Of a stretch of DNA of 64,000 nt, positions 33,884-43,600 are shown piece by piece. Position 1 is the stretch's first letter; each line of letters begins with the position of its first letter. Location of the stretch: the NCBI RefSeq assembly GCF_007970185.1, contig NZ_CP042431.1, positions 2,790,001 through 2,854,000 of the forward strand. The letters are read 5' to 3'. The DNA is from Pseudobacter ginsenosidimutans. GTDB taxonomy: Bacteria; Bacteroidota; Bacteroidia; Chitinophagales; Chitinophagaceae. Both the position numbers and the translations under genes were made by a program. The notes under the pieces were generated by a model. It searched no databases, was not told where the DNA came from, and saw nothing but the letters and a program-made list of their open reading frames with translations.

Positions 33884-34981
33884 TTAATGAATGCTTTCAT
33901 TCAATATATAACTCGTACTACGCCCACCTGCCGGTACTTTCAGCAATATGCCTTTTTCGATCAAATCCTGTATATCTCTGGATGCTGTATCCTGTGAACA
34001 TTTGGCAATTGTTGCCCATTTCGAAGATGAAAGCTTACCTTGAAAGCCATCAAGAAGCATATTCAATAATTTCTTTTGCCTGTCATTCACGGTATGAGTT
34101 TTTGGATTTTCCCAGAACCTTGCTTTTTGTATTACTTTTTCTAGTGTTTTGTCGGTTGCGCTCAGTGCGTGGTCAAGGCAATTTAGGAACCATGTCAGCC
34201 ACTCCGTAATATCTAAATCGTCTTTCTGAGTTTTTTCGAGTACACTGTAATATCCATTGCGTTCAACTCTGATTTGTGCCGACATACTGTAAAAGCGTTG
34301 CACGCTTTGATCCGCGCGTGAAAGTTGCATGTCAGTTATTGCGCGTGCGATCCGTCCATTGCCGTCATCAAAAGGGTGTATTGTCACAAACCAAAGGTGA
34401 GCTATAGCCGCTTTAAGTACGTCATCTATATCATTTGTAGTGTTGAACCATTCTATAAAACGAGTCATTTCCTGATCCAGCTTGTCTGCATCTGGTGCTT
34501 GGAAATGCACTTTTTTACGGCCCATCGGACCGGAAACGACTTGCATAGGATCGTCTTTTGTATTGTTACGCCACGAACCCACAACGATCTTATGCATGCC
34601 GCTTCGGCCGGTCGGGAATAATACCGCATGCCAACCAAAGAGCCGGTCGGAGCTTAATGGTTTGCTATAATTCTGTGTTGCATCCAGCATCATTTCAACC
34701 ACTCCTTCAACGTTCCGGTCGGCGGGAACCAATCCGGCTATATCTATCCCCAAACGACGGGCAATAGATGAACGAACTTGATTTGGGTCTAAAATTTCGC
34801 CCTCGATTTCACTAGACTTCAAGACATCTAAAGTGAGCGTTTGTAAAGTGGCTTCAGCTTGCAGATTAAAGCCTAAGCTCTCCATTCGTCCCACAAGTTT
34901 TCCTTGCTTATAGCGTACATCTGCAAGCAATTGGGTTATCGCTTCTTTTTTCCAGTCAAAATGGGGCCTTATTCTCCGCAT
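33884..34981 (-). CDS. Fic family protein with N-terminal DUF4172
   Basis: Likely AMP-transferase (AMPylator) acting on protein hydroxyls. The N-terminus (1-75, 'RIRPHFDWKKEAI') is DUF4172 and holds the inhibitory helix motif SSEIEGE ([S/T]xxxE[G/N]). The catalytic loop is HPFDDGNGR (HPFxxGNGR), fully intact. A C-terminal winged-helix-like region ('SSKWATIAKCSQDTASRDI') may bind DNA. 365 aa. The start is the ATG at 34981, inside a cluster of TGCGGA boxes that suggests autoregulation. Confidence 0.9.
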   Translation of the reverse strand: MRRIRPHFDWKKEAITQLLADVRYKQGKLVGRMESLGFNLQAEATLQTLTLDVLKSSEIEGEILDPNQVRSSIARRLGIDIAGLVPADRNVEGVVEMMLDATQNYSKPLSSDRLFGWHAVLFPTGRSGMHKIVVGSWRNNTKDDPMQVVSGPMGRKKVHFQAPDADKLDQEMTRFIEWFNTTNDIDDVLKAAIAHLWFVTIHPFDDGNGRIARAITDMQLSRADQSVQRFYSMSAQIRVERNGYYSVLEKTQKDDLDITEWLTWFLNCLDHALSATDKTLEKVIQKARFWENPKTHTVNDRQKKLLNMLLDGFQGKLSSSKWATIAKCSQDTASRDIQDLIEKGILLKVPAGGRSTSYILNESIH

Positions 34982-35034
34982 TGTCAAGTATTTTCCGCAT
35001 TTTATGCGGAGATTAAGATGCCTATTCTCCGCAT
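34971..35034. promoter_or_regulatory. Cluster of four ATGCGGA boxes at the start of the DUF4172-Fic gene
   Basis: TTCTCCGCAT (34972), TTTTCCGCAT (34991), ATGCGGAGAT (35004) and TTCTCCGCAT (35025). The middle two form the perfect palindrome TCCGCATTTTATGCGGA. The first overlaps the start codon. Candidate operator for the protein's own HTH. Confidence 0.6.
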
Positions 35035-35065
35035 TTTTTGAAACTTTCTACTTAGCATTTTGAAA

Positions 35066-35173
35066 ATTCCGGCAGGGAGGCAAAAGCCTCTAAATCGTCC
35101 CAAAATCGGTTAGACAACTGTCCTGTTAGGGCCACAGGAAAAAGGTTCACAGTGGTGTGGGCCTTTTTGTTTT
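35066..35173. repeat. Border repeat, copy B (left part, core and terminator)
   Basis: Left part ATTCCGGCAGG, then GCAAAAGCCTCTAAATC, core at 35108-35135, and a terminator hairpin at 35139-35171. Most complete copy: left part shared with copy C, right part with copy A. Confidence 0.85.
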
Positions 35174-35235
35174 TGAACACATTCTCCAATTGTATTTTAT
35201 TCTATCATTTAGAGTGATATTATTAAACCATCAGA

Positions 35236-35395
35236 ATGACTTGGAAAGATTACGAGACAAAAATTCACGAGTACTTCAAGAGCCAATTTAGAAAACATAC
35301 TTCAGCAATCAATTTCGTTAAACATCGTTTGAGCCTCACAATAAAAATTACTTATAAAAAATTGAAGTTGTTTCATTTACTTGGCTACTCGGCAA
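35236..35395 (+). pseudogene. 5' fragment of an endonuclease-like gene
   Basis: ATG at 35236 opens 'MTWKDYETKIHEYFKSQF', which resembles the first residues of Mrr-like restriction proteins ('W-x-x-Y-E-x-x-I-x-x-Y/F'). Similarity fades after about 30 residues and the frame then runs antisense into the 3' end of the second Fic gene. I take it as a stub left by a replacement event. Tentative. Confidence 0.3.
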
Positions 35396-36515
35396 ACTCT
35401 CTTTCAAGTATATCAAGATATTTATTAAAACGATACATTTTGTTGCGCTGCTTGCTATCTTCTTGCTGCAATATCTCGTGGTCGACAAAGAACCCAACCA
35501 GTTTCTGTGCTGTTTTATAAGTGCTGCCAATCAACTCTGCAACATCGTTTATTGACATGAGGGGCGTGTGGCAAAGTTGTTCGAGAAGATGAACGGCGTT
35601 TTTACGGACACGTGAAAGATCGCTGTCAATAACTGCATGGCACTCTTTCAACATAGCATCGATTGCCCAGGCTCGCTTAACAATATCTTCCGCCGAAACC
35701 TTGATGCCCCGCAGAAAATACTTTATCCAGCCTTCGTAATCTCCTTTCAGACGTACGGCATCCAGCCTGTCGTAATATTCGCTTCTGTATTTCATAAAAA
35801 AGAAAGATGGATAAAGAACAGGTTCGTTGATAAGCCCGGAATCCATCATCATTAATACGATCAACAACCGCCCGATTCGTCCATTGCCATCCAGGAACGG
35901 GTGTATTGTTTCAAATTGGACATGTGATAACCCAGCCTTTATTAGGGCAGGTAATGCGCTGCTCTCATTGATGAATTTTTCAAGATCATTAATGAGATTT
36001 TCAAGGTAATGGGCTGGTGGTGGTACGAGATTACCCACAAAAACAGGAACCTTTCTGTAATTCCCAGGCATTTTGCTTTCACCACGAACGCCCGATAAAA
36101 GTTTTTTGTGGCATTCGCGTATTAGCCTAGATGAAACAGGCAGGTTTTTCTCATGCATAAGTTTTATGCCATAATGCAAGGCATCAATGTAATTAAGAAC
36201 TTCCTGTACATTCTTGTTTTCGGATTTCTCTTTGGATTTGTATTCAAGCACCTGCGTTAAAGTGGTGTTGATATTCTCGATCTGACTTGAATAAATAGCC
36301 TCTTTTGCAATGTACACATCCAGAAATCGTCTTTTGCTGGGTATTCTGGTCTGGGCTTCCATGAATTTACCCAGGCTTTGCATGGCATCGCCATAAAGCT
36401 CTAAGAGATCTCCATCGAAATCCAAAACAGGGTTTGGTGGCAAAGGAGCGGGAATGAAGTAATTGTGTTCCCCGATCTGTTCATAATGGCCGCTTCGCGA
36501 TGAGTGTTTTTTCAT
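35385..36515 (-). CDS. Fic family protein with Fic_N domain
   Basis: 376 aa. N-terminal Fic_N region ('IPAPLPPNPVLDFDGDL') with inhibitory motif SSQIEN, so a class II architecture in which the inhibitory helix is in the same chain. The catalytic loop HPFLDGNGRIGR is intact. The C-terminal part ('MSINDVAELIGSTYKTAQ') looks like a winged helix. It differs from the neighbouring DUF4172 Fic protein, so the two are not a recent duplication. A palindrome near 36547 lies upstream. Confidence 0.9.
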   Translation of the reverse strand: MKKHSSRSGHYEQIGEHNYFIPAPLPPNPVLDFDGDLLELYGDAMQSLGKFMEAQTRIPSKRRFLDVYIAKEAIYSSQIENINTTLTQVLEYKSKEKSENKNVQEVLNYIDALHYGIKLMHEKNLPVSSRLIRECHKKLLSGVRGESKMPGNYRKVPVFVGNLVPPPAHYLENLINDLEKFINESSALPALIKAGLSHVQFETIHPFLDGNGRIGRLLIVLMMMDSGLINEPVLYPSFFFMKYRSEYYDRLDAVRLKGDYEGWIKYFLRGIKVSAEDIVKRAWAIDAMLKECHAVIDSDLSRVRKNAVHLLEQLCHTPLMSINDVAELIGSTYKTAQKLVGFFVDHEILQQEDSKQRNKMYRFNKYLDILEREFAE

Positions 36516-36546
36516 GGTAAATCCAATATAAAAGTAATTCCAGCTG

Positions 36547-36581
36547 ATTATTGTATCAATGTGCTAAAATAATACAATAAT
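36547..36581. promoter_or_regulatory. Inverted repeat upstream of the Fic_N gene
   Basis: ATTATTGTAT / ATACAATAAT, 10 bp arms and a 15 nt spacer, 32 bp before the start codon. A third half-site TATTGTAT is at 36600. Possible autoregulatory operator. Confidence 0.45.
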
Positions 36582-36679
36582 GGGTCTGTTGTGTACTGCT
36601 ATTGTATGTTTATTTAACAAAGGTATAATAACGTAGGGTTTGTAAGGGCCTTATTGGATGATACTTCTGTTTATGCATC

Positions 36680-36790
36680 ATTCCGGCAGGTTAGCAAAAG
36701 CCTCTAAATCAACCAGTAATTGGTTAGAAAACTGTCCGGCCAGGGCCACCAAAATCTCCAGCGTTTATGTTCATCATAAACGCTTTTTTA
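36680..36790. repeat. Border repeat, copy C (left part, core and terminator)
   Basis: Left part ATTCCGGCAGG with GCAAAAGCCTCTAAATC, core at 36722-36749 (GGTTAGAAAACTGTC, 5 nt, AGGGCCAC), then an unrelated but perfect terminator hairpin AGCGTTTATG / CATAAACGCT with T6 at 36760-36790. Confidence 0.85.
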
Positions 36791-36924
36791 TTTCTGTCAA
36801 CTTCCAATAATCCGTTGAAATTTTAAAGACCTCATCACCAAAATAGTTTTCTTTCACTTAGTACGTTTTCTTCCAGCAAGGGTCTTCCGATAACAAGCGC
36901 TTTATCGCTTTTTAAAATGCTGGT

Positions 36925-38328
36925 ATGAAAGATTTCAATCGTGTATTTTTCCCGTTTGCAGTTTTCTTTTTGATGACAATTTTTTCTGCTTCGCATGCAT
37001 GGAGCCAGAGTGCAACTATTGAATGTACTTTTTCATCTGCTCAGCAAAGCAAGCCCCGGATCTATCAGGCTGCCTATGGCCGTCTGCATCAGGTGGCTTC
37101 AGCAATGGTCCGTCAACATCCTGAACAGTCCCGCTTTTCGATCCAAATACCATTAAAGAAATCCGGTTTTTATTATGTAGGTGCCGGAGATGAATTCCAG
37201 GTACAGGGTAAGCAAAGGATCTATTTGCAACCCGGGAAAACAGTGCAACTACAATTGAATGATACAGCCTGTTCCATCCTGTTGCCGGACCCTGTGAATA
37301 CATTCCTGTTGCAATGGCACCAACGCATATGGCCATTGTTGGGTGAACATGCCAGGAAGCAGCAGGAGAGAAGTAATATGACGGATTTCAATGCAAAACT
37401 TGAGAGCTGGTTAAAGGAATGGGATATCCTGCCGCTCATTCCTGCAACCGGCGACCATGCACTCGACAGCAATTTGCAAATGATTACGCAGCTCGATCTG
37501 GTGTTCGCGGCAACCAGTTATCTCACACTCGCCAAAGCCACCAAGGAAGAGCCCACCGGTCTGCACGCTTTTTATCGAACCATCGATACCAAAAAACTCA
37601 CAAAGGAAGGAGGAGTTGAATATCATCCTTTCGGAATGAAAATGCTCGAATCCCTGTATTACCTGAAACAAAACCTTCAGGGAAAACCCTTTGCTTTCGG
37701 ACTCGATATGGAAGAACGACTGGAAGATATTCAACATCCGGTTCTGCGCGCAGAACTGGTGATAGAAGCATTGCGACAATTGAAAACAAAAGAAGGGCTG
37801 AAGGCACTCAAAGATCGATACGGCCCCATGATCAACAACCCTGCCCAACAGCGTCGATTCAAAGAGCGTCTCGCCATCATGACCACCAGATTGCCGGTGC
37901 AGCAATGGGCCGTTGAAGGCTTCTCACTCCCTGATACGGCAGGCAGAATAGTGTCGTTGCAGGATATGAAAGGAAAAATAGTAGTGGTTGATGTCTGGGC
38001 AACCTGGTGTGTGCCCTGCGTTGCCGAGTTCCCTTCACTGAAACAACTCGAACACGATTATGGAAAAAGGAATGTCGCTTTTGTTGGCATCTCAATGGAC
38101 TCGGAAAAGTTCCGGGACTACTGGAAAAATTTTGTTGCGGAAAAAGCGCCGGGAAGCATCCAGCTTTTTGCCGGACCCCAAAGCCCTTTTTCAAAAATGT
38201 ACAAGATCGGAGGAATCCCACGTTTCATGATATTTGATAGTACAGGAAAGATGTTGTTTGGTGATGCTCCAAGGGCATCGTCCTTTGAACTGAGATTATT
38301 GCTGGACCAGCTAATTGGCAAACAATAG
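36925..38328 (+). CDS. TlpA-like thioredoxin-domain protein, secreted
   Basis: 467 aa. Signal peptide (1-28), an N-terminal beta and helical region of about 300 residues with no firm domain call, then a C-terminal TlpA/AhpC-TSA thioredoxin fold starting near 'VEGFSLPDTAGRIVSLQDM'. The active site is WATWCVPC (CVPC), and the cis-Pro region is 'GGIPRFMIFD'. It likely acts as a periplasmic thiol-disulfide reductase. It lies about 110 bp before the sigma factor gene of nutrient locus A, but its own transcription unit is unclear. Confidence 0.85.
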   Translation: MKDFNRVFFPFAVFFLMTIFSASHAWSQSATIECTFSSAQQSKPRIYQAAYGRLHQVASAMVRQHPEQSRFSIQIPLKKSGFYYVGAGDEFQVQGKQRIYLQPGKTVQLQLNDTACSILLPDPVNTFLLQWHQRIWPLLGEHARKQQERSNMTDFNAKLESWLKEWDILPLIPATGDHALDSNLQMITQLDLVFAATSYLTLAKATKEEPTGLHAFYRTIDTKKLTKEGGVEYHPFGMKMLESLYYLKQNLQGKPFAFGLDMEERLEDIQHPVLRAELVIEALRQLKTKEGLKALKDRYGPMINNPAQQRRFKERLAIMTTRLPVQQWAVEGFSLPDTAGRIVSLQDMKGKIVVVDVWATWCVPCVAEFPSLKQLEHDYGKRNVAFVGISMDSEKFRDYWKNFVAEKAPGSIQLFAGPQSPFSKMYKIGGIPRFMIFDSTGKMLFGDAPRASSFELRLLLDQLIGKQ

Positions 38329-38436
38329 TCCCTGGATCTTGCTTTGGAGGCTGGATACGCGGGAATAACGAGCCGGCTATTGGCCCTGTGAGATGCATTG
38401 ATTTTTTTAGCATCTTTACTACACTAAACCTCCGTA

Positions 38437-39042
38437 TTGCTGCACTCCACACTATATGATGAAAAGTTGACCCTCCAAAATATTGCAGAGGGTGATCAGG
38501 ATGCATTTTATGAGCTTTACAAGCAATATGTGGATCAGTTGAGGAACTATATCCGGCGCGTTACAGCAGACGAGCTGGCCGCAGATGGAATTCTGCAGGA
38601 AATATTCCTGCGTGTATGGCTGAACAGGGATGAACTGACAGAACTGAACAGTTTCAAAGCCTGGATCTTTACCATCGCTGCCAACGAAACCATGCGATTT
38701 CTGCGGAAGAAAATTACTTACAGGCAACTGCTTCTTAAATCGTCTATTGCTTCTCCCGCGCAACAAGCCATTACACCAGACCTTGAATATGATATGGTGG
38801 AGCTTCGCCGGCTGATACAATTGGCCGTTGACCGGCTTTCTCCCCAACGCCGATTGATCTTTTCCATGAGCCGAGAACAAGGAATGAAACCTGCAAAGAT
38901 CGCAGCCGAGCTGGATCTTAGTATTAGCACCGTCAAAAATTCGCTTTCCACTGCACTCAAAGAGATCCGGTCATATTTAAGAGATGCCGGTATCGTGATC
39001 AACATACTCGTTATCCTCAATATCCTTTTCAAAAAAATGTAA
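38437..39042 (+). CDS. ECF-type RNA polymerase sigma factor (locus A)
   Basis: About 201 aa. Region 2 'QDAFYELYKQYVDQLRNYIR' and 'LQEIFLRVWLNRDEL', and region 4 'LSPQRRLIFSMSREQGM' and 'LDLSISTVKNSLSTALKEI' are clear. No ATG fits; a TTG at 38437 or 38467 is the likely start. First gene of sigma / FecR / SusC / SusD, the usual transenvelope signalling set: FecR releases the sigma factor when the SusC-type receptor is occupied, and sigma then turns on the receptor operon. Confidence 0.88.
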   Translation: MLHSTLYDEKLTLQNIAEGDQDAFYELYKQYVDQLRNYIRRVTADELAADGILQEIFLRVWLNRDELTELNSFKAWIFTIAANETMRFLRKKITYRQLLLKSSIASPAQQAITPDLEYDMVELRRLIQLAVDRLSPQRRLIFSMSREQGMKPAKIAAELDLSISTVKNSLSTALKEIRSYLRDAGIVINILVILNILFKKM

Positions 39043-39108
39043 TTGGTACGTTCTCTTCTGTGCCGGGTCTTACTATTCACTTAGCTATTAAACCTTCAAT
39101 CATTCAAT

Positions 39109-40386
39109 ATGAACAAGGACCGTATTGCATATATCATACAGGCTTTCAAAGGCAATTCATTGACCACAGCGGAATGGGATGAATTGGAGGTGTTGCTGCA
39201 GGAAGAGAACAACCAGTCACTGAGAATTTACCTGATGGAGCTATTGGAACACCAGCCCGGAACAGTGAAGGCCACACTTTCTGAAAATGATGAAACCATC
39301 CTGCAAAACATTTTGAATAGCGATCGGAAAACTTCTGAACAGCGGAAAATAATGCAAGCGATATCAGGTGAACAAAAGACGTATGGTAAAGCCAGAATGA
39401 TTTTACGCTGGACGGCTGCTGCTGCCATTTTCCTGGCGGTCATCGGTGGATGGCTGATCTGGCAGAACTTATCCAAATACCCGTCCGGTCCGGCGCCCAA
39501 AGAAAACCTCGCAGAGGCATTCAATATCAAAGCTCCGCAACAAGGCGCTGTACTCACACTCTCGGATGGTACCAGGGTATTGCTGGATACGGTCAATAAT
39601 GGATTCAGGACCAGTGAGCACTCAACTGATCTGCAGTGGGATAACGGTGAACTTCGCTATGGAAGCTCTTCACGGGCTACGGGAGCGCATGGAGCAACTG
39701 CCTACAATACTCTGGAAACACCTGCCGGCCGGCAGTTCAGGATCCAGCTACCTGATGGTTCAAAAGTCTGGCTGAATGCGCAAAGCGCCATCCGGTATCC
39801 GGTAGCATTCACCGGGAAAACCAGAACGGTGGAGCTGAAAGGTGAAGCTTACCTGGAAATTGCAAAGGACCCCCGCAGGGAATTCATCGTAACCACGGAA
39901 ACAGGTATTCAACTGGATGTGTTGGGAACAGCTTTCAATGTAAATGGTTACAGCAGCGAAAAAGAAGTGAAAGTAACATTGGTGGAAGGTTCACTGCTGG
40001 TTAAAGCACAGGCCGCACAAAATAACCGTGAAGCCGGCACGAATGCTGTGAAAATCAAACCCGGTGAACAGGCCACACTGGCACTGACGCCCAATGGAAA
40101 AGTAAACCCCTCTTCCAGGATCGGTATAGACCCCTCCGTGGATATGGACCAGGTGCTGGCCTGGAAAAATGGCCGGTTCAATTTTGAAGGCATGCGCCTG
40201 CGCCAGGTGATGAAACAACTGGAACGCTGGTATGATGTTACCGTCGTTTATGAAGAAGGCGTTCCCGATACCGAATTCTATGGGGAACTGAGTCGCGACA
40301 ATTCCCTGGGCGATATCCTGCTTGCTTTCAAAGACGCAGAACTGAAATATAAATTAGAAGGACGAAAACTAACGATCATGAAATAA
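39109..40386 (+). CDS. FecR family anti-sigma regulator (locus A)
   Basis: 425 aa. Cytosolic N-terminal part (about 1-95), one membrane span ('ILRWTAAAAIFLAVIGGWLIW'), a FecR domain ('LPDGSKVWLNAQSAIRYPVA', 'GEAYLEIAKD') and a C-terminal DUF4974 / STN-binding part ending 'EGRKLTIMK'. It transmits receptor occupancy to the sigma factor 66 bp upstream. Family length and order are normal. Confidence 0.93.
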   Translation: MNKDRIAYIIQAFKGNSLTTAEWDELEVLLQEENNQSLRIYLMELLEHQPGTVKATLSENDETILQNILNSDRKTSEQRKIMQAISGEQKTYGKARMILRWTAAAAIFLAVIGGWLIWQNLSKYPSGPAPKENLAEAFNIKAPQQGAVLTLSDGTRVLLDTVNNGFRTSEHSTDLQWDNGELRYGSSSRATGAHGATAYNTLETPAGRQFRIQLPDGSKVWLNAQSAIRYPVAFTGKTRTVELKGEAYLEIAKDPRREFIVTTETGIQLDVLGTAFNVNGYSSEKEVKVTLVEGSLLVKAQAAQNNREAGTNAVKIKPGEQATLALTPNGKVNPSSRIGIDPSVDMDQVLAWKNGRFNFEGMRLRQVMKQLERWYDVTVVYEEGVPDTEFYGELSRDNSLGDILLAFKDAELKYKLEGRKLTIMK

Positions 40387-40412
40387 AACCTGCTGCTGAA
40401 TGCCATGAAAAA

Positions 40413-40434
40413 GGTGTCGCTTGCCGGCGACACC
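40413..40434 (+). promoter_or_regulatory. Hairpin in the FecR-SusC gap of locus A
   Basis: GGTGTCGC / GCGACACC with loop TTGCCG, followed by CGAAGG; no T-run. A similar hairpin followed by GGAAGG sits at the same place in locus B. Confidence 0.55.
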
Positions 40435-40601
40435 CGAAGGTTTGGCAGAAAATAATAGGAGTCTGTTTTTCCAATCAATCAACCAAAACCAGTGCAAATT
40501 ATGAAAAAAACTGCCCCGCCCACCGAGGCCCTGGGGAGAAAGGGGACTTCGTCCGCTATCCCCCTGGCAAAGGTGGTGGCTTCATCAAAATTTTGTTGGT
40601 G

Positions 40602-43600
40602 ATGAAATTAACCACGCTACTGCTTACCGTATCTATGCTGCATGCTGCTGCAGGTACGGGCCAGACTGTTTCGATCAATGCGGCCAATATGCCGCTGAAA
40701 AAGCTGTTTACAGAAGTGAAACGGCAAACCGGCTTTACTGTTTTCGGAAGAAATGAACTCTTTCGGTTGTCTAATCCCGTTACTATCGATGCCAGGAATA
40801 TGCCACTTGCCGATTTTCTGCAGCAAGTAATGGTATCACAACCACTTCAGTTCAGGATAAATGGGAAGGATATCATCCTTAGCCGGAAATCCAGTCCTGG
40901 CGCTGCCCGGGAAGTATCAGTCCTGCAGACAACAGAAACATTCGCAACAATAAACGGCACCATTTATGATGCGGAGGGGCTGCTGCTGGAAGGGGCGTCT
41001 ATCATGCTGAAACGAACGGGTAAAACCACCCAGTCAGACAGCAAAGGACAATTCTCTCTCGATGCATTGCCGGATGATATCCTTGTGATCAGTTTTGTTG
41101 GCTATACCACGCAGGAAATAAAGGTTGGCAATAACCGTTACCTGAGGATCCGGCTGAAGCAGGAAGAGGTGCGCATGAATGATGTAGTGATTACAGGGAT
41201 CGTCAACCGGAAAGCAGAAAGCTTTACAGGGGCTTCCGTCCGTTTCAGCAGGCAGGAACTGATGCAGGCAGGAGCCCGGAATATTTTTCAAAGCCTGAAA
41301 AGCATGGACCCCGCCCTCAATATTTTTGAGAGCCTGGCAAACGGATCCGATCCGAATAAGATGCTGGAAATGCAGATCAGGGGTACTTCTTCCTTCCCTG
41401 ATGTGAAAGGACAATACGCTACCAATCCCAACCAGCCACTGTTCATTGTGGATGGCTTTGAAATGACTATAGAAAAAGTAAATGATCTCGATATCAACCG
41501 CATTGAATCCGTAACCATCCTGAAGGATGCTTCTGCCAAAGCATTGTACGGTTCGCGCGCGGCCAATGGCGTGATTGTGATCGAAACAGTGAAAGTGAAA
41601 CCCGGGCAGCTCAGGATAAATTATACCGGAACTTATGGCATCGAAATACCTGATCTATCCAGCTACAATCTCACCAACGCACGCGAAAAGATCACGCTGG
41701 AAAAGGAACTCGGCGCCTACTACCGGCCACAACCACCCGCCGCTTTGGTGTACGACAGCCTTTATTACGCCAACCTGCGTGAAGTGCAGAACGGTGTAAA
41801 TACAGACTGGCTTGCACAACCCACCAGGGTTGGCTTCAGTCATAAGCAAACAGTTGGATTTGAAGTAGGGGACGACAGGCTAAGGACGGGGCTCACTCTT
41901 TTCATGAACAATACACAGGGTGTTATGAAAGGGAGTGAAAGGAAATCGATCGGTGGCGCCTTTCAATTGACCTATCGTTATAAAAAAATCCTTTTCAGGA
42001 ACCTCCTTCAATATACCGGGATCAATACCGCCAATTCACCTTATGGCGAATTCAGCGAATACGCCCGCCTGAACCCTTACTGGAGGCCTTACAACGAAGA
42101 TGGCTCGGTAAGGAAATTCCTGGGCATCGGTCCCGTTCTCAGTGAACCCGTATACAATCCGCTCTATAACGCGATGTTGAACACCACTTCCTCCACCAAT
42201 TATACAGATCTCACCAATAATACCTACCTGGAATATTTTATCTCGAAGAGCCTTAAACTGGTTGGCAGATTTGGATTTGCCAATACAGTCAACGGATCAG
42301 ATGTATTTCTGCCGGGAAACCATACCAGCTTCATTGGCCTCACAGGTGAAAACATGTTCCGCAGAGGATCATACAATAAAGGAAACGGAAAAGCATCGAT
42401 GGTCAGTGGCGACCTCAACCTGAATTACTCCTCCAGTTGGGGAAGGCACAGCGTATTTGGCAATGTGGGAGGAAATATCAGGGAAGATAAAAGCGAAAGC
42501 TTCCTGTATTCTGCTATCGGATTTCCCAACGACAGAATGGATAATATCCTTTTCGCCAAACAATATGCAGAGAATGCCAAGCCTACCGGCGCCGAATCCA
42601 TCAACAGGGAACTGGGGATACTGGCCATCGGCAGCTATTCGTTCGACAACCGGTTCTTCGCTGATTTTTCTCTGAGGACAAGTTCCTCTTCTCAGTTCGG
42701 TTCGTCTAACCGTTGGGGTAGTTTCTACTCGGCAGGAGCCGGCTGGAATCTCCATCACGAGAAGTTCTTCCAGAAACTTCCTCAGATTACGATGCTGAAA
42801 CTGAGAGGTTCTGCAGGATATACAGGTTCGCAAAATTTCAATTCTTACCAGGCACTGCTGCTATACAATTACTTTGTGGATGATTCCTACCAGGGCTTAC
42901 CCGGCGTTTATCTCAACGGCCTCTGGAACCCGGAACTGAAATGGCAGCAGAAACTCGATTATAATGTTGGAGTGGACGCCAGTATCCAAAACAGGATCAA
43001 TATCAGGGTAGATCTTTACAAAGCGATCACCACCAACCTGCTGACAGACATTACGATCCCTCCTTCACTTGGTTTCAGCTCCTATATAGCCAATCTCGGG
43101 CAGATCACCAACACCGGTATGGAGTTCAGGGTGAGCTACAGAATGTTTGTAAATAATCAGAATCGACAGTCGCTCAATTTGTTTGTAACGGGAATCACTA
43201 ACCGAAACAGGATCGTAAAGATCTCCAACTCGCTCAAGACGCTTACGGAAGAGCAGGATAAATTATCAGAAGGATCCAATAAACCACTTGTACGTTTCCA
43301 GGAAGGACAGTCGCTGGATGCTATCTGGGCAGTACCCAGCCGCGGCATCGATCCTGCCACCGGCAAAGAGATCTTCGTAAAACGAGATGGCTCATTCACG
43401 GATCAATGGGATCCGCTTGACAAAGTGGTGGCGGGTGTGAACCAGCCGAAGCTGATGGGCACCGGCGGATTCAACTTCGAAATAAAAGGGTTCAGCGTCG
43501 GCCTTATCGCCAGGTACAGGCTCGGCGGCCAGATCTATAATCAGACACTCGTTGACAAAGTAGAGAATGCACAACTGAATTTCAATGTGGATAAACGAGC

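Noticed and set aside
32801-36790. Border repeats as a CRISPR array
   Set aside because: Only three imperfect copies with kilobase spacing and genes between them; no short unique spacers.
32801-36790. Border repeats as short coding segments on the minus strand (copies B and C both read 'DLEAFA')
   Set aside because: Frames lack starts, differ at non-synonymous positions, and the terminator hairpins explain part of the conservation; kept as repeats.
40501-40602. Independent 33-residue small gene before susC
   Set aside because: Better explained as the susC leader with one missing A; no family of its own recognised.
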